64,000 nucleotides of DNA, taken from JAEXNA01 sp041676625. GTDB lineage: Bacteria; Vulcanimicrobiota; Xenobia; Xenobiales; JADMJV01. A program made the position numbers and the translations under genes. Below, in pieces: positions 24,506-33,906 of this stretch (position 1 is the stretch's first letter; each line of letters begins with the position of its first letter). The notes beneath the pieces are model-generated. The model did not search any database and was not told where the DNA came from. It saw nothing but the letters and a program-made list of their open reading frames with translations. The stretch lies in contig JBAYRN010000001.1 in the NCBI GenBank assembly GCA_041676625.1, positions 61,808 to 125,807 of the forward strand. The letters are read 5' to 3'.

Positions 24506-27500
24506 GAAGTAGCCTTCCTTATGCGCACTGGTTGTTGTTGGCGGTAGCCATCGAAGCGCCCCTGCCAGATCAGGGTACCTTGCGCGTCGGTTTGGACGCT
24601 GGTTTCTCCTGATCTGGTCTCTATCCTGTAGTTAGAGGACGGAGCCAGGTTTCGGATGGACAGGTGCGCTGGTCCCTGCCCTTCAGCCACGAAAGTGACC
24701 AGGTCGCTCGTGGCTTTCCAATCTTTGATGCGGTGGGTGAAACGCTCCAGGTAAGGTTTTTGGGGGGGCGTGTCAGTGAGGGCCACCCGGGCCTCTCCGG
24801 ACCCGTCCAGGTGCACATAGAGGGCACCGTTGGTTCGATTGAAGCCGAGCACTCCTTGAGAGGCGGCAAGGTCGGGATAGCGGGTGGTGTTGTCCAGCCT
24901 CAGGGTCCGGTGAATGCCCTGGTTGGAGAGCCAGTAGCGGCCGGAACTGTCGATCCCGGTCCTGGTCTGCAGGGCGTCGCGCAGAATTTCTGCGTACTGG
25001 CTGGCGAAGATGGGCGCCGGACTGCGGTCCAGCACGTCGTTGTAGGCCACCTTCAGGCCGCTCAAACCCGGTTCGCGCTCGGCCAGATAGAAGTGGTAGT
25101 ACACGTTGAGGCAGCGCAATCGCCGGGGCGACTCGGTCCGGTTGAAGTAGTCCGGAAGGTTTTTCATGCCGTCGTAGTTGCCGGTCCAGGACTGGGTGTA
25201 GTAAAAGTCTCCGGCGGCGCTCACGTGGTACTGAGTCTCTTTGGCCACGTCTCCGTAAAGCGGCAGGAGCCCGGCGATGTACGGAAACTTCGTATCCAGG
25301 GTGGATTCGGCTCCGTTCATATTGGGCAATCCCATATTCCGAACCGTCTCCAGGGCATCCGAATTGGGATTACAGCGTCCACTCCAGAGTAAGATTTCGC
25401 AGCGCTTACCCTCGGGGCAGAGCTTATCGATGAACCTCACGGAGTGGCTGAGCTCTTTTTGAAGGTCGATATCTTTGCGCACCAGGTTGTAAGGGTCGTT
25501 GGGGTCTCCGGAAAGCGCCAGGTCGCCCTTTCTCCAGTCGAACGGGTGGCTGTAGGTGTGGGATGCCGCCTCCACGTTGGGCAGCCTGAAGATCTCCTGA
25601 GCCACATCCAACTCCCGGGAGTAGCGCTCGTCGAGTCTCGATTCGATGTCCCGGGTCACGTAGCTCACGGTGATGGGAAGCGGAAGATCCTTAAGAACCC
25701 GCTTGAGCATCATCTCTCCGTTGAGGCTGCTCCGGTCGATCAGCGAGATTCCACCGAAGGCGTCACCGTCGATATGGGAGTAGTAGATGCGACTGCCGTT
25801 TAGAGTGGTGAAGTCGGGTTTGGGGGTGGTTTCCACCTGGAAGGCCTTGCCCAGAAATCGAAAAGGATCCAGACGCCAGGGGTTTCCTCCCACATCCTCG
25901 GCCTTGGCTTTCTCGTTTTGGGCCGCGCTCTCTACCATCTTCTGGCGATCCTGGTTGTTGTCGAAGATGGCGAACGGACCCACCGAGGCACCACCGTTCT
26001 TGGAAATAACGACCACGTCGGAGACACCCTGGGCCTGGGCTACCGTCAGTCCGACTTCCGATTCAGGCCAGAGAGATCGAACCAGATGCCAATTGCTTTT
26101 GAGGTCCTTGTCGCTCCAGTTGAGCTCCCGCTCATAGTCGACCACTCCAGGCAGTTTATGGAGGACTTTAGGATTCCGGGGAGCCAGTCGTTGGTAGCTG
26201 GAGAGGCCCTTCACACTGGTGATCAGAGGGGCATTGCCCAGGGGATCGTAGTGCAACCCGATGGCAGCGTAGAGCTTCTGGGGGCTGACCATGCTCAGGG
26301 TGGACTTTTCCCGGATCAGGTAGTCACCGATGAGGACCAACTTTCGTCCCTGCTCCACGTTGGTCCTGAGCCACTCGTCGAAGGCCCGGGCTTCCGGCAC
26401 CGCTTCTCCGGCCAACCAGAGGAGGATACCGCGATACTCTTCCATCTCTTCCATGCTGGGCAGATTCGGGTCATCCAGGTCGTGATAGCGGACCACCAGA
26501 CCTAGATGTTCCAGGACCATTTGTGCCGAAAGAAAGGTCTGGTTCTGAGTGGAGGTTTCATCGGCCGAAGTTTGATAAAAGGCCAGAATCTTCCGCTTCA
26601 CGGGGGTCACGTCGGGTGGGTAGGCCCCTTCTCCTCCGGGCACGGGTCGGGCCAGCGGCGGCAGGGCCGGTTTGGCTTTGAGCTGATCGAGCCCGGACTT
26701 GAGCTGTCCCACGCTCTGACCCTCCAGAGTTAAGGAGTCGCTCAGAAACTTCTTGAGGTCGAGGTGCATCCGGGGCTGCTGGGTGGCCGGATCGGTGCTC
26801 AGGACGTAGCTCTCCAGGGCCAGCCCCCCCCTGGGGGTGGCTACCACCACGGCGCTGTCGCCTTCTTGCAGGTCCTCCCGGCTCACGGTCAGGTACTCCT
26901 TGTTGTCCGGGTGCACCGAGCGGATCCAGTAGTAGTGGCCGACGTGGCCCGGCTCCAGCCAGGTCATGACCTCAGGATCTTTGTAGGAAACCTTGACGCT
27001 CTTCTTGTCGGGAGTCCAGGCTCCCCGAAACTCCAGCCCGAAGGGGTAGAAAAAGGTGTTGTACTCGGGCGATTGGAGAAACCGACGTACCACCCCGGCC
27101 GAGGAGTCGATGTCTTCGGCGAAGGCTCCGAAGTTGCCCAGGATGATGACCCGGCGACCGGTATCGAGTTGCTGGGCCAGCCATTTGATATAGTCCCCGG
27201 CCTTGCCGAGTTCCGGAGTTGTGTACCAACTGATGACGCCCTGATAGCGGCCCATCTGTTGAGCCGAGGGCAGGCCCGTCTCGATATCGTGGTAATCGAT
27301 GCCGTACCCGAGGTCGTACAGGGTAGGGGCCACGAAGCGGGCCAAAAAGTTGCTGCGAGCGTCGAACCCTTCGGAAGACTTGTAGAGACCCAGGAGCTTC
27401 TTGTCTCGGCTGGCGACCTGAACCCCGGCCTTGGCGATCCCGGCCAGGAAGGCTTTGAGGTCCAATTGATCCACGTAGGTCTCCTGAGCCATCCCTCCAA

Positions 27501-28101
27501 ACGGGGTCTGTACCACCAGGGCACTCCTGGCGTTGGCCAAGTCGGTTCGATCGACCTCCAAAAACACTTTGTTCTGAGGGTTGACGCTGGAAAAGAGCAG
27601 GTAGTAACGGAGAGGGGAGGGGGCTACGGCCGGGGCCTGCTGCTTGCTCACTTTCAGCACACCGGCGTCACCGGTGTAGGCGGCCCCGTAGCTCAACCCG
27701 AAGGGATAGAAGAAGCGGTTGAGGCTCTCGTTGGTCATCCAGGTGCTACCGTCGGTGGTGTGAGCCCCGAAGTTGCCTAGAATGACCACCTTTTTCCCCG
27801 CCGAGATCTGGTTGGCCATCCAGTCTACGTAACTCTCGGGGTCGGCGATTTTGGCTGAAGCGTACCAACTCACGATGAGATCGGCGGTGCCTGGAGGAAG
27901 ACCTGTGTCCACATCGTGGTAGGTGCTCGAAAAACCCAGAGATTTTAGGATCGGTTCTATCCGAGTCGCCACCCGGGAGGCCGACACGCCTTCTTCAGAA
28001 CTCTTATAGAGGAGCAGGGCGCTCTTGGTTTGAGCCGCCACGGATCCGGCCAGGAGCAGATAGATGATGCTGAAAGTGACAAACAAACGGCGAGAAGCCA
28101 C
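24502..28101 (-). CDS. PelA-like polysaccharide deacetylase with three tandem flavodoxin-like repeats
   Basis: A 1199-residue exported protein (signal peptide about 1-23). Three homologous segments of about 180 residues start near 26, 247 and 511 (ALLLYKSSEEG, LLGLYKSSEGF, ILAFYQTSADE), each followed by a YHD motif and FFYPFGL-type or GLHYDP-type strands; they resemble the Rossmann-like middle domain of PelA. A CE4-like deacetylase domain follows (about 765-1060): D778 and D780 in SHIDGDAF, H848 and H852 in SHTYSHPF, the metal and catalytic residues of that family. The C terminus (about 1085-1199) is a beta-rich domain. The PelA glycoside hydrolase domain is not seen. GTG start with GGAGG five bases upstream. 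Confidence 0.83.
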   Translation of the reverse strand: MASRRLFVTFSIIYLLLAGSVAAQTKSALLLYKSSEEGVSASRVATRIEPILKSLGFSSTYHDVDTGLPPGTADLIVSWYASAKIADPESYVDWMANQISAGKKVVILGNFGAHTTDGSTWMTNESLNRFFYPFGLSYGAAYTGDAGVLKVSKQQAPAVAPSPLRYYLLFSSVNPQNKVFLEVDRTDLANARSALVVQTPFGGMAQETYVDQLDLKAFLAGIAKAGVQVASRDKKLLGLYKSSEGFDARSNFLARFVAPTLYDLGYGIDYHDIETGLPSAQQMGRYQGVISWYTTPELGKAGDYIKWLAQQLDTGRRVIILGNFGAFAEDIDSSAGVVRRFLQSPEYNTFFYPFGLEFRGAWTPDKKSVKVSYKDPEVMTWLEPGHVGHYYWIRSVHPDNKEYLTVSREDLQEGDSAVVVATPRGGLALESYVLSTDPATQQPRMHLDLKKFLSDSLTLEGQSVGQLKSGLDQLKAKPALPPLARPVPGGEGAYPPDVTPVKRKILAFYQTSADETSTQNQTFLSAQMVLEHLGLVVRYHDLDDPNLPSMEEMEEYRGILLWLAGEAVPEARAFDEWLRTNVEQGRKLVLIGDYLIREKSTLSMVSPQKLYAAIGLHYDPLGNAPLITSVKGLSSYQRLAPRNPKVLHKLPGVVDYERELNWSDKDLKSNWHLVRSLWPESEVGLTVAQAQGVSDVVVISKNGGASVGPFAIFDNNQDRQKMVESAAQNEKAKAEDVGGNPWRLDPFRFLGKAFQVETTPKPDFTTLNGSRIYYSHIDGDAFGGISLIDRSSLNGEMMLKRVLKDLPLPITVSYVTRDIESRLDERYSRELDVAQEIFRLPNVEAASHTYSHPFDWRKGDLALSGDPNDPYNLVRKDIDLQKELSHSVRFIDKLCPEGKRCEILLWSGRCNPNSDALETVRNMGLPNMNGAESTLDTKFPYIAGLLPLYGDVAKETQYHVSAAGDFYYTQSWTGNYDGMKNLPDYFNRTESPRRLRCLNVYYHFYLAEREPGLSGLKVAYNDVLDRSPAPIFASQYAEILRDALQTRTGIDSSGRYWLSNQGIHRTLRLDNTTRYPDLAASQGVLGFNRTNGALYVHLDGSGEARVALTDTPPQKPYLERFTHRIKDWKATSDLVTFVAEGQGPAHLSIRNLAPSSNYRIETRSGETSVQTDAQGTLIWQGRFDGYRQQQPVRIRKATS

Positions 28102-28206
28102 AATATCCTCCGAAGGCGCCCCGTTCGGTTTGTACTTCGCTCCTCCTTTCGAAGGACATAGCTATCTCAGAATGGATTCGTAACCCTCAAATCGAATCGG
28201 CATCGC

Positions 28207-31200
28207 ATGGCGCAACGCGGCTCTAAACTCTTATGGACCCTGGCACTATTCTTTTTTTCCGGAGCCACCTCGCTGGTCTACGAGGTCCTCTGGACTCGGC
28301 GGCTTTCTCTCACCTTCGGGCACACCGTTCTGGCGGTCTCTACCGTACTCACCGTTTTCATGTCGGGATTGGCTCTGGGTTCTTTTCTGGCCGGGCGTTG
28401 GTCGGATAAAGAGCGAGAGAAGTTGGAGCAGGACGACCGGGCCGCCGGTCCGCCCCGGTTTTTAGCCCTGTACGGAAAACTTGAAATCGCCATAGGTCTG
28501 TGGGCGGTGCTCTCGCTTTTCTTGCTCAACGGCGTAGAGGGGCTCTATTTGAGTGCAGCCCAAAGCGGCGCCGGCAGCAGTGCTCTGTACGCCATCGTCT
28601 TTTTAGGCTCCTTCGCGGTCTTGCTTCCACCCACCACGGCTATGGGAGCGACCTTGCCGATTTTTACTCAACTCCTGGTGGCTACCCGACAAGACGTGGG
28701 GGCCTGGCTCTCCAGGATCTATGGGTGGAACACTTTGGGTGCTTGCTGTGGGGCCGGAATCGGAGGCTTCGTCCTGCTACCACTCTTCGGCCTGAAGATC
28801 GCCGTGGGGATCGCCGCCCTGGGGAATCTGGTCATCGGGGTGGTGGCCATCCAGCAAGCCGGCAAACTTAAGCTGAACCGGAATGAAGAGGCCGAACAAC
28901 CGGCGGAGGAAGACGAATCCCTGGAGCAGGAGCAGCGGTCAGGTCTTTGGGTCTTGCCCCTGGCCTTCGGATTGTCCGGCTTCGCGGCCATGGTGTATCA
29001 GTTGGGATGGACGCGGGGTCTGGTTCTTTCCATCGGCTCCTCAACTTATTCCTTCGCCATCATCTTAACCGCCTTTCTCGCTTCTTTAGGGTTGGGCTCT
29101 TTGATCTACAAGCGCGTCATGCACAACTCGACCCCCCGGGTCATGCACTTGGCCTATTTGCAGTTTGCTATCGCCCTGACGGCCCTGGGGGCCACGATCT
29201 TGATCGGTAAACTGCCCGAGGTTATGGTCAAAGCGATCCCCGCGCTGGATTTTCAGTTTGCCAGAATCCTGGCCTTCGATTTTTTCCTTTGCGTGGGTTT
29301 GATGCTCTTGCCCACCCTCGCCATGGGTCTGACGTTTCCCCTGGTAACCCACCTCTATACTGACCGTCTATCCTCCCTTGGCAAACGCCTCGGGGAGGCT
29401 TACGCGGCCAACACTCTGGGCGCCATCGCAGGATCGTTTTTGGGAGGGTTTGTGCTCCTACCGCAGTTCGGGGCTCAGAACGCTTTGTTCGGTGCGGTGG
29501 TCCTGAACTTACTGGTGGGCAGTGGTTTGGCCCTGGTAGGCCGAGGCTCCAGAGTGGTGGCGGTCGGGCTGGCTCTGGCCGGAGTCATCGGGGTAGCGAT
29601 GGCCCCTACTTGGGACCCTACCAAGCTTTCCGCGGGGGCCGCGATTTACGCTGAGGAAGACCACTTTATTTTTAGACCCGCCTACTACAAGGATGGGCTT
29701 TCGGCCACCGTGACGGTGGGGTACAACGGTCCGCACGCGCCGTATCTCAAGGTCAACGGCAAGACCGACGCTTCCTTAGGAATCCAGGACATGGTGCATC
29801 AGGTCTTACTGGGCCTGTTGCCCGTCAGTTTGCACCCCCAACCCGAAAAGGTCGCTCTGATCGGCCTTGGCTCCGGGGTCACTTCCGCTGCACTGGTGGC
29901 CACCGATTCGGTCAAAGAGGTACAGTGCTCTGAGTTGGAGCCCGCCGTTGTGGAGGTGCAAAAGGAGTACTTCGCCCCCTTCACCGAGCACGTGCTGGAT
30001 AACCCCAAACTCCACATGACGGTTACCGATGGCCGCACCTTTATTCTGGGTAGTCCCCAGAAGTACGATCTGATCATCAGCCAGCCGTCCAACCCCTGGA
30101 TCGCCGGTATCGGCAACCTCTATACCGAAGACTTCTATCGGGCTTGCAACGAGCAACTGGAGCCCGGTGGGCTAATGTGCCAGTGGTTCCAACTCTATTT
30201 GATCTCTGAGTACGATCTCAACCTGGTTCTGGCTACCTTCTACAAAGTGTTTCCCGAGGGTATGGTTTTTCAGACCGGCCCCACCGACATTTTACTGGTG
30301 GGAGCGCAGCAACCGGTCGGTCTGGAATTAGGACGACTGGAAGAGCTCTGGCAGGAAGAGAAGCTGACCTACTGGTCTCAATTGATCGGACTTTTGGAGC
30401 CCAGGTATCTCTTGGGGACCTACGTTGCGACCCGCCAAGAGGTTATGGAGACCCTTGATCCGGCGTCCCGGGTTGGAGCGTTGAACACCGATGACAAACC
30501 CCTCCTGGAATTCCAGGCTCCCCGCTCTCTTTATCTGCGTTCCGGCCAGGCTCAGGCCTTCCACGATTCTTTCCCCCAGTTGCTACCAACCAACTTTCTA
30601 GAGGACCCGGAAGCGGCCGGAATGTCCTTGCTGGGCCGCATCCAGCTTGACCGGACAGAGGCCCAGGGGCGGATCGTGGAGCAGGCGCTCAAGGAGCAGA
30701 TACCCTGGGCTCCCCTGGCTGCTGCGCTGCTGGCCCAGGGTGTTGGAGATTTGGCCAACGCCGAAGGTCTCTTGCGTGCGTTGTCACCCGAGCGCGCGGG
30801 TCAGCCGGCCGCCCAGATCCTGATCGGAGATCTTCGAAGGAAAGCCGAACAGTGGGATTTGGCGATTCTGCACTATGAAAACGCTTTGCAAGCTCCCCCT
30901 GGTGGCTCGCGTTATATCGTTTTGATGAAGCTGGGCGAGTGCGCTCTGAAGCTGCAGAACTTCGAGCAGGCGCTGTACGCCTTTCAAGAGGCCTCGACTC
31001 TGACTTCACGGCCGGATCCCCACTACATGCTCGGGCACACGACCTTCATGCAGACCCAGGACCCCGAGCAGGCCCTGATTCATTTCGAAGCGGCACTCCA
31101 GCGCGACAGTCACGACCACGCATCGCTTTCCCGAGCGGCTCTCATGTATGCTCAGCTGGGTCAGTTTGAAAGAGCCATCTCCTACGCCCAACGAAGCTAC

Positions 31201-31344
31201 CAGGAGTTCCCGGAAAGCTCCATCAACGTGGAGTTACTGGTAGACCTGATGGCTCAGGCCGGCCGCGACAATGAGGCAAGGAAGTTTCAGCAGGAACTGC
31301 TGGAGTTGAGGCAACTGGAAGCTTCTCGTATCCAGGAGCAATGA
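28207..31344 (+). CDS. Spermidine-synthase-like membrane protein with TPR tail
   Basis: A 1045-residue fusion. Residues 1-480 hold about a dozen membrane helices of the fused-transporter type (FFFSGATSLVYEVLWTRRLSLTFG at the start, repeated as GLSGFAAMVYQLGWTRGL near 255). Residues about 490-770 form a spermidine-synthase-like SAM-binding domain with ALIGLGSGVTSA, CSELEPAVVEV and LIISQPSNPW. The rest (about 790-1040) is TPR repeats. In such fusions the aminopropyltransferase activity is usually unproven. It starts 105 bases from the divergent PelA-like gene; a shared promoter region is likely, but I see no clear operator there. Confidence 0.88.
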   Translation: MAQRGSKLLWTLALFFFSGATSLVYEVLWTRRLSLTFGHTVLAVSTVLTVFMSGLALGSFLAGRWSDKEREKLEQDDRAAGPPRFLALYGKLEIAIGLWAVLSLFLLNGVEGLYLSAAQSGAGSSALYAIVFLGSFAVLLPPTTAMGATLPIFTQLLVATRQDVGAWLSRIYGWNTLGACCGAGIGGFVLLPLFGLKIAVGIAALGNLVIGVVAIQQAGKLKLNRNEEAEQPAEEDESLEQEQRSGLWVLPLAFGLSGFAAMVYQLGWTRGLVLSIGSSTYSFAIILTAFLASLGLGSLIYKRVMHNSTPRVMHLAYLQFAIALTALGATILIGKLPEVMVKAIPALDFQFARILAFDFFLCVGLMLLPTLAMGLTFPLVTHLYTDRLSSLGKRLGEAYAANTLGAIAGSFLGGFVLLPQFGAQNALFGAVVLNLLVGSGLALVGRGSRVVAVGLALAGVIGVAMAPTWDPTKLSAGAAIYAEEDHFIFRPAYYKDGLSATVTVGYNGPHAPYLKVNGKTDASLGIQDMVHQVLLGLLPVSLHPQPEKVALIGLGSGVTSAALVATDSVKEVQCSELEPAVVEVQKEYFAPFTEHVLDNPKLHMTVTDGRTFILGSPQKYDLIISQPSNPWIAGIGNLYTEDFYRACNEQLEPGGLMCQWFQLYLISEYDLNLVLATFYKVFPEGMVFQTGPTDILLVGAQQPVGLELGRLEELWQEEKLTYWSQLIGLLEPRYLLGTYVATRQEVMETLDPASRVGALNTDDKPLLEFQAPRSLYLRSGQAQAFHDSFPQLLPTNFLEDPEAAGMSLLGRIQLDRTEAQGRIVEQALKEQIPWAPLAAALLAQGVGDLANAEGLLRALSPERAGQPAAQILIGDLRRKAEQWDLAILHYENALQAPPGGSRYIVLMKLGECALKLQNFEQALYAFQEASTLTSRPDPHYMLGHTTFMQTQDPEQALIHFEAALQRDSHDHASLSRAALMYAQLGQFERAISYAQRSYQEFPESSINVELLVDLMAQAGRDNEARKFQQELLELRQLEASRIQEQ

Positions 31345-31350
31345 CCGGGG

Positions 31351-33249
31351 TCAGGGAGCTGCTTTGTATCGCCCCAATTCTCTGAAGTAGGGCGAGAGTT
31401 CCTTGAGCTGTCCCAACGCCTGGTCGAGCTTGGGGATTTCCTGGGGGATCTCCAGGTCCAGGTAAAACATGTACTCCCACGGTTTGCCCGCGATGGGTCG
31501 GGATTCCAGTTTTTTGAGATTGATCTCCGCCCCGTGGAAGCATTTCAGAGCCTGGTAGAGAGCCCCCGGGGAGTCGGGCGTGTCGAAGACCACCGAGGCT
31601 TTGTCGGCAGCGGCCGGGTCGGCGGACGCGGAGTCTTTGCGAGCGACCACCAAAAACCGGGTGAAGTTTCGAGGATGGCTCTCGATGCCTTCTTGCAGGA
31701 CTCTCAGCCCTAGTCGTTCGGCGGCCTCCAGGCTGGAGATCGCGGCCGAACGGACCAGAGAATTTTTTACGATGTGCTCAGCCGAGCCTGCGGTGTCGTA
31801 CATGTTCACGACCTTCCAGGCCCGGTTGCCACTTAAGAATCGAACGCACTGGGCGGCTGCCTGGGGGTGGGAATAAACCGTCTCGATGTCGCTCATCTCG
31901 ACCCCGGCGTTGGCCACCAGATTGTGGCGAATCCGCACTTTGATCTCCCCCACGATGGTGAGATCTTCGTGCTCGAGCAAGAGGTCGTAATTCACGTGGA
32001 TGGAGCCGGTCAGGCTGTTTTCGACCGGCACCATGGCGTAGCTCACCCGGCCTGTCTGGACTCCTTGAAACAGCTCTTCGAAAGTCTCGTACGATTCGGT
32101 AGAGGTGTCGCTACCAAAGTATTGGTGAATGGCCTTCTGGGAAAAAGAGCCGGACAGCCCCTGGAGGCCGACCCTGGCGGCGGGCGACTCGTTGGACGCC
32201 ATGGCACTGCGGATCGGCCGGTGCAGCCCCTCCATCTGCTTGCCCACCACCGGTGCGATCACGGCCAGATCCTTGATCAACTTCTCCAGTTGTTCTGGGT
32301 AGAGCGACTGGGCCCCGTCGGAAAAAGCTTCCTCGGGGTTCTGGTGGCATTCGATCATCAGGGCATCGGCTCCGGCGGCCACCGCGGCCATGGCCATGGC
32401 CGAGACGTAGGTGCGGACCCCGGTTCCGTGGCTGGGATCCACCAGGATGGGCAAGTGGGTCAGCCGTCGCAGCACCGGAATGGCCGACAGATCCAGAGTG
32501 TTCCGAGTGCTGGATTCGAAAGTGCGGATCCCTCGCTCGCACAGGATCACCTGAGCGTTTCCGGGACCGGCCAGGATGTATTCGGCGGACATCAGAAGCT
32601 CTTCGATGGTGGCAGCGAGCCCCCGTTTGAGAAGGACCGGTTTGTCTTGCTGGCCGATCTCCTTGAGCAGCTCAAAGTTTTGCATGTTCCGTGTGCCCAC
32701 CTGAAGTACGTCGGCGTAGCGGTTGACCAACTCCACCTGGTTCGGGCTCATCACTTCCGTCACGGTGGCGAGATCATACTTCTCGCCTGCTTCCTGCAAA
32801 ATGCGCAGGCCTTCTTCGCCCATTCCCTGGAAGGAGTAGGGCGAAGTTCGGGGTTTAAAGGCACCGCCTCGTATCACCCCGGCCCCGGCTTTCTTGACCA
32901 TTGCGGCGATCTCCAGAAACTTTTCTCGTCCCTCGATGGAGCAAGGGCCCGCCATGACCACGATCTGGGGCCCACCAATCACCGGGCCGTTCGGCCTCAA
33001 ACTGATCTTGCTGGTTTCCGGGGCAGCCTCTCGAGAAGCCAGCTTATAAGGCTTGGAGACTCGCATCACCTGGGCTACTCCGGGAAAAAGCTGTACCTCT
33101 CGGGGGTCGGGAAGCCGGGTGCCTACGACCGCCAACACCGTACGCTCCTCTCCGGAGATGGAGTGGAGTTCCAAACCCCGTTCTGTAAGCTTTTTTGTGA
33201 TCCAATCAATCTGCTCGCTGTCGACGTCCGACTTTAGTACTACGATCAT
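31351..33249 (-). CDS. DAHP synthase / prephenate dehydratase / ACT fusion
   Basis: A 632-residue bifunctional enzyme of aromatic amino-acid synthesis. Residues 1-70 are the ferredoxin-like regulatory domain of type I-beta DAHP synthases; the synthase core spans about 95-340 (MAGPCSIEG, GGAFKPRTSPYSFQG, LVDPSHGTG, IECHQNPEEAFSDG). A prephenate dehydratase follows (about 358-535: VPVENSLTGSI, YSHPQAAAQC, NFTRFLVV) and an ACT domain (about 545-630) with the phenylalanine-binding ESRP. So the first step of the shikimate pathway and the phenylalanine branch step are in one chain, probably with feedback by Phe. Its start overlaps the dNMP kinase stop (ATGA). Symbols aroF/pheA would each fit only half. 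Confidence 0.95.
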   Translation of the reverse strand: MIVVLKSDVDSEQIDWITKKLTERGLELHSISGEERTVLAVVGTRLPDPREVQLFPGVAQVMRVSKPYKLASREAAPETSKISLRPNGPVIGGPQIVVMAGPCSIEGREKFLEIAAMVKKAGAGVIRGGAFKPRTSPYSFQGMGEEGLRILQEAGEKYDLATVTEVMSPNQVELVNRYADVLQVGTRNMQNFELLKEIGQQDKPVLLKRGLAATIEELLMSAEYILAGPGNAQVILCERGIRTFESSTRNTLDLSAIPVLRRLTHLPILVDPSHGTGVRTYVSAMAMAAVAAGADALMIECHQNPEEAFSDGAQSLYPEQLEKLIKDLAVIAPVVGKQMEGLHRPIRSAMASNESPAARVGLQGLSGSFSQKAIHQYFGSDTSTESYETFEELFQGVQTGRVSYAMVPVENSLTGSIHVNYDLLLEHEDLTIVGEIKVRIRHNLVANAGVEMSDIETVYSHPQAAAQCVRFLSGNRAWKVVNMYDTAGSAEHIVKNSLVRSAAISSLEAAERLGLRVLQEGIESHPRNFTRFLVVARKDSASADPAAADKASVVFDTPDSPGALYQALKCFHGAEINLKKLESRPIAGKPWEYMFYLDLEIPQEIPKLDQALGQLKELSPYFRELGRYKAAP

Positions 33250-33809
33250 GATCTGGTGCTTTGAATTTCCTTAATTAAAGTTCTCATTTTTTGATGAAGG
33301 GCCTCGATGCTGGAGTCGTTTTCCAGGATGTAGTCGTAGGTCCAACTTTCCGAGGCTCGGTCGGAAACGTGTTCGTTGACCGGACCGAAGTCGGGTCGGG
33401 ACAACCGGACCAGGACTCCTTCGTGCTTTTTGATCAGCCGGGCTTCATTGGGGAAGCGAACATCCGTGACCACCGTATTGCCTACCGAAAGTTGGCTCAA
33501 GATCTTGGATTCGGCGATCTTGACCCAGATTTCCGGGTCGAAGAGGTTTCGCCCCACTTCGGTGCCCAGGACTTGCATAAGCCTTCGCACCTCGGGGTAC
33601 TCCTTCACCTCAGCCCAGCTGCGGTCTCGGCAGAATTCCGAGAGTCGCACGTGGTCCTTATCGGGTCCGGGTACCAGAGGGTCGAGCGCCAGCAGCGCAC
33701 CCTTGATGGGGTCGGCAAAAGCCACCCGCTGGAAAAAGAATTCATCTATCAAAACTCGAGCGGCCGTGTCTTTTCCTGCTCCGGCGTACCCACAAAGTCC
33801 TATCAGCAC
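33246..33809 (-). CDS. Deoxynucleoside monophosphate kinase-like protein
   Basis: A 187-residue P-loop kinase. The loop GYAGAGKDT lies at residues 7-15, and a later VVTDVRFPNEA segment is typical of phage-type dNMP kinases. It would phosphorylate dNMPs using ATP. Such genes are common in phages but also occur in chromosomes; no other phage gene is near. It overlaps the downstream DAHP synthase fusion by 4 bases, so both should share a transcript though their pathways are unrelated. Confidence 0.85.
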   Translation of the reverse strand: MLIGLCGYAGAGKDTAARVLIDEFFFQRVAFADPIKGALLALDPLVPGPDKDHVRLSEFCRDRSWAEVKEYPEVRRLMQVLGTEVGRNLFDPEIWVKIAESKILSQLSVGNTVVTDVRFPNEARLIKKHEGVLVRLSRPDFGPVNEHVSDRASESWTYDYILENDSSIEALHQKMRTLIKEIQSTRS

Positions 33810-33906
33810 ACTCTCGCGTTCTCAGCCGAGGGGGCGCTAACCTCCTGACAGATTTGGAAAACTTTTCACGAAACGTCGGTTAAACCCGGAAGAGTATGGG
33901 AAAAGG

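Noticed and set aside
28102..28206. Promoters in the divergent gap between the PelA-like and spermidine-synthase-like genes
   Set aside because: Both genes need promoters here but I could not pick -35/-10 pairs that stand out from the background.
31867..33237. Open frame of 456 codons antisense to the DAHP synthase fusion
   Set aside because: High-GC shadow of a gene with unmistakable catalytic motifs.
33246..33809. Prophage remnant because of the phage-type dNMP kinase
   Set aside because: No other phage gene is nearby and it overlaps a core metabolic gene.
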